Shown: positions 62,452 to 64,000 of the stretch, piece by piece | How the letters are laid out: every line of letters begins with the position of its first letter | Numbering within the stretch: position 1 is the stretch's first letter | Origin: Oceanobacillus senegalensis | GTDB taxonomy: Bacteria > Bacillota > Bacilli > Bacillales > Amphibacillaceae | Direction of reading: 5' to 3' | NCBI RefSeq assembly: GCF_900176885.1 | Contig: NZ_LT839648.1 | Location: 559,049-623,048 of the forward strand | Length of the DNA: 64,000 bases | Made by a program: the position numbers and the translations under genes | Notes under the pieces: generated by a model | Seen by the model: the letters and a program-made list of their open reading frames with translations, nothing else | What the model was told of the DNA's origin: nothing | The model's database searches: none

Positions 62452-62922
62452 ATGAGCAAAATATTAATGATTTACGCAAGTGGAACTGGTAATACAGATA
62501 TGATAGCAGATGCCATATTAGATTATTTGAAAGATCATAACTATCATGTGGATGTAAAAGTGTTTGATGAAGATAAAATAAACACCAAAGATGTAATTGA
62601 TTATGATGTAATACTTATGGGGGTTTACACCTGGTCAGACGGGGAAATACCTTACGAAGTAGAAGATTTTTATGAAGGCTTAGATTTTGTCGACCTTACT
62701 AGGAAAATCTGCGGTGTATTCGGTTCTGGAGACCAGTTTTATGATGTGTTTGCAGGAGCGGTAGATATTTTTTATGAACAATTTGAAGAAAATGGTGCAA
62801 AGATGATTCCGATACGTCTGAAAATCGACTTAGCCCCTGATGAAGAGGGGATTAAGCAATGTCAGGAGTTTGCGCAGAGTGTGATTGAATTGATGAGTGA
62901 GAAGGTTGGAAAGAAAAGGTAA
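62452..62922 (+). CDS. Flavodoxin, iron-regulated
   Basis: ATG 62452 follows GGAGGTGG (GTG 62449 is an alternative). The 156-residue protein has the FMN phosphate loop YASGTGNTDM (residues 8-17), the GVYTWSDGEIP aromatic loop and FGSGDQFYDVFAGAVD. It can replace ferredoxin when iron is scarce, which fits the Fur box. Acidic, cytoplasmic, single domain. Confidence 0.93.
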   Translation: MSKILMIYASGTGNTDMIADAILDYLKDHNYHVDVKVFDEDKINTKDVIDYDVILMGVYTWSDGEIPYEVEDFYEGLDFVDLTRKICGVFGSGDQFYDVFAGAVDIFYEQFEENGAKMIPIRLKIDLAPDEEGIKQCQEFAQSVIELMSEKVGKKR

Positions 62923-63238
62923 AAAGGACTTTATTCCTAGTGAATTATGTGGAGGAGAAAGCAGATATAACTATTACTTCAAAATGAGAGGACAGTAATT
63001 CTTATCATTTTACATTTGTAAGATTGATGAAACTAATTTGTGCTGATCTAGGGTAAATGATTAAAAAAATAAGCTATGATTCATGGAAAAATTTTATTTC
63101 CATTAACTTACAATTTATAACTTAGTTATTATTAGCAATGCAGTTATTTTGTCCTACTAGACATTCCGAAATTCATTCTAAAGCCACTTGTTGAGAGTGT
63201 TCGTTCCTTATATGCTGAATCTAGGGGAGGAATATGAG
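62923..63238. other. Gap with no recognised feature
   Basis: About 315 AT-rich bp between the flavodoxin and the coiled-coil gene. No repeat or hairpin of note; probably the promoter of the next gene. Confidence 0.3.
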
Positions 63239-63490
63239 TTGACTAAAAAGATGATTGAAGAATTATTAGAACTCATCACAATCTGGTTAGATGATATTAG
63301 AGATATTAGGGTCAACAGTCTGCATATGGATGAACTGGTCAATCAGCTGGAGCAACGAGTTAATGATATTGGTTCCAATATTAATGGATTAGAGAAAGAT
63401 GTTCAAAATATTGAGGAAAGCATAAGTGAAATCTCCGATTGTGTAGTGAATAATAAGCAAAAAGCGATGACACAAAAGGGAGCAAATTAA
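63239..63490 (+). CDS. Coiled-coil small protein, unknown
   Basis: TTG 63239 lies 8 nt after GGGGAGG. The 83-residue product is helical, with heptads in DELVNQLEQRVNDIGSNINGLEKDVQNIE. It has no membrane helix or signal. No family recognised. The open frame extends upstream to 63188 without support. Confidence 0.55.
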   Translation: MTKKMIEELLELITIWLDDIRDIRVNSLHMDELVNQLEQRVNDIGSNINGLEKDVQNIEESISEISDCVVNNKQKAMTQKGAN

Positions 63491-63522
63491 AAAAGCGTGC
63501 GATCTAGCAGGCTTATTTTTTT
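63491..63522 (+). terminator. Terminator of the coiled-coil gene
   Basis: AGCGTGC/GCAGGCT imperfect stem followed by TTATTTTTTT. Confidence 0.6.
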
Positions 63523-63598
63523 ATAACAAAATTTATCAAATTATTCAAATTCCTCAGTTTTTCATGATACGATAGACATATTGACTGGGGGAGAGAGT

Positions 63599-64000
63599 AT
63601 GTCAAAACAAGAAGGAACTTTATTATCCATCCTTAGAAAACGTAAGAGCCTTGTGCGGATTCTTATCTTAATTGTTACCATTTTATGGGGGTATGCTTGG
63701 GTGCTAATGAAAGCTTCACTAGAATTTATGGGTCCTTTTGCGTTTTCATCCTATCGATTTGGGATTGGTGCAGTTACATCCCTTTTAATTGTGTACATAT
63801 TAAAAGTTGGTTTACCACCGAAAAAATACTGGAAGCATCTAGTAGTGCTAGGTATGTTACAAACTAGTGCTGTATTTCTACTTGTTATGTTTGCTTTGCG
63901 ATATGTCGAAGCTGGTAAGTCATCTGTACTTCTTTATTCTATGCCAATTTGGAGTAGTATCTTAGCTGTGAAAATCCTTGGGGAAAAATTAACAACCATG
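63599..64000 (+). CDS. EamA family DMT transporter (5' part)
   Basis: ATG 63599 follows GGGGGAGAG. The 134 codons in the window are open to the end. The sequence has the EamA repeat start: LIVTILWGYAWVLMKASLEFMGPFAFSSYRFG, then ALRYVEAGKSSVLLYSMPIW and GEKLTT. It should continue to about 300 residues with ten helices; drug/metabolite export. Confidence 0.9.
   Translation, partial: MSKQEGTLLSILRKRKSLVRILILIVTILWGYAWVLMKASLEFMGPFAFSSYRFGIGAVTSLLIVYILKVGLPPKKYWKHLVVLGMLQTSAVFLLVMFALRYVEAGKSSVLLYSMPIWSSILAVKILGEKLTTM

Noticed and set aside
1-64000. CRISPR array
   Set aside because: No run of regularly spaced direct repeats was seen.

Overview
The window is low-GC DNA from a spore-forming Bacillota of the Bacillaceae, most like the halotolerant Oceanobacillus/Virgibacillus group (an inference). 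The reasons are Bacillus-type ribosome binding sites (GGAGG) with many TTG and GTG starts, a YtaF sporulation gene, Fur boxes of the Bacillus type, an OpuA-type betaine transporter, a YkkCD pair behind a guanidine-I riboswitch, and lipoboxes instead of periplasmic export signals. No rRNA, prophage, CRISPR array or complete insertion sequence was seen.

Layout. 0-9 kb: two RDD membrane proteins and a DHA2 drug exporter, a HAD phosphatase, cvfB, a hemerythrin-like protein, a GlcG/HbpS protein, an unknown lipoprotein and a frameshifted YdjM-like gene. 9.5-13.7 kb: a decayed tRNA cluster with one intact tRNA (CAU), the guanidine riboswitch with its exporter pair, a broken DUF2975 gene beside its intact HTH regulator, and an unlinked uppS. 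13.8-24.9 kb: EcsC, an RNase J paralogue, a dihydroorotate-dehydrogenase-like domain fused to a large membrane domain, DedA, a CorC/HlyC protein, an MDR oxidoreductase and a MOSC protein. 24.9-34.6 kb: a composite palindromic repeat, purine and AEC transporters, an SDR, a divergent HPr kinase paralogue, an amidase, threonine dehydratase, a proline-iminopeptidase-like hydrolase and ytaF.

34.7-41.8 kb: a divergent, Fur-controlled siderophore ABC uptake locus (lipoprotein on one side, two permeases and an ATPase on the other), then topB and a ferredoxin. 41.8-45.1 kb: DinB, a YyaL-type gene interrupted exactly before its CxxC motif by a 19-nt insertion, and a secreted protein.

45.3-52.8 kb is the most unusual part. 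It holds a lipoprotein quinohemoprotein (PQQ plus haem c) dehydrogenase followed by pqqA (27 codons), pqqB, pqqC, pqqD, pqqE and an MFS transporter. The pqq-MFS block lies between two inverted copies of a palindromic repeat of about 125 bp. PQQ synthesis is classically a Gram-negative trait, so a compact operon with its user enzyme anchored to a Gram-positive membrane suggests a self-contained, possibly transferred, extracytoplasmic oxidation module. pqqB has no ATG, GTG or TTG at its conserved N-terminus and seems to start at ATA.

52.8-64 kb: small membrane proteins, a Gln/Ala-only repeat protein, a holin-like protein, an OpuA-type betaine/choline ABC transporter, an N-terminally truncated AzgA purine permease, an acyl-ACP thioesterase, an oligo-1,6-glucosidase, a Fur-controlled flavodoxin, a coiled-coil protein and the start of an EamA transporter. 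Several genes (YdjM, DUF2975, YyaL, AzgA, two tRNAs) are visibly broken. All functional calls come from reading the sequence and from knowledge of the families; no database search was run.
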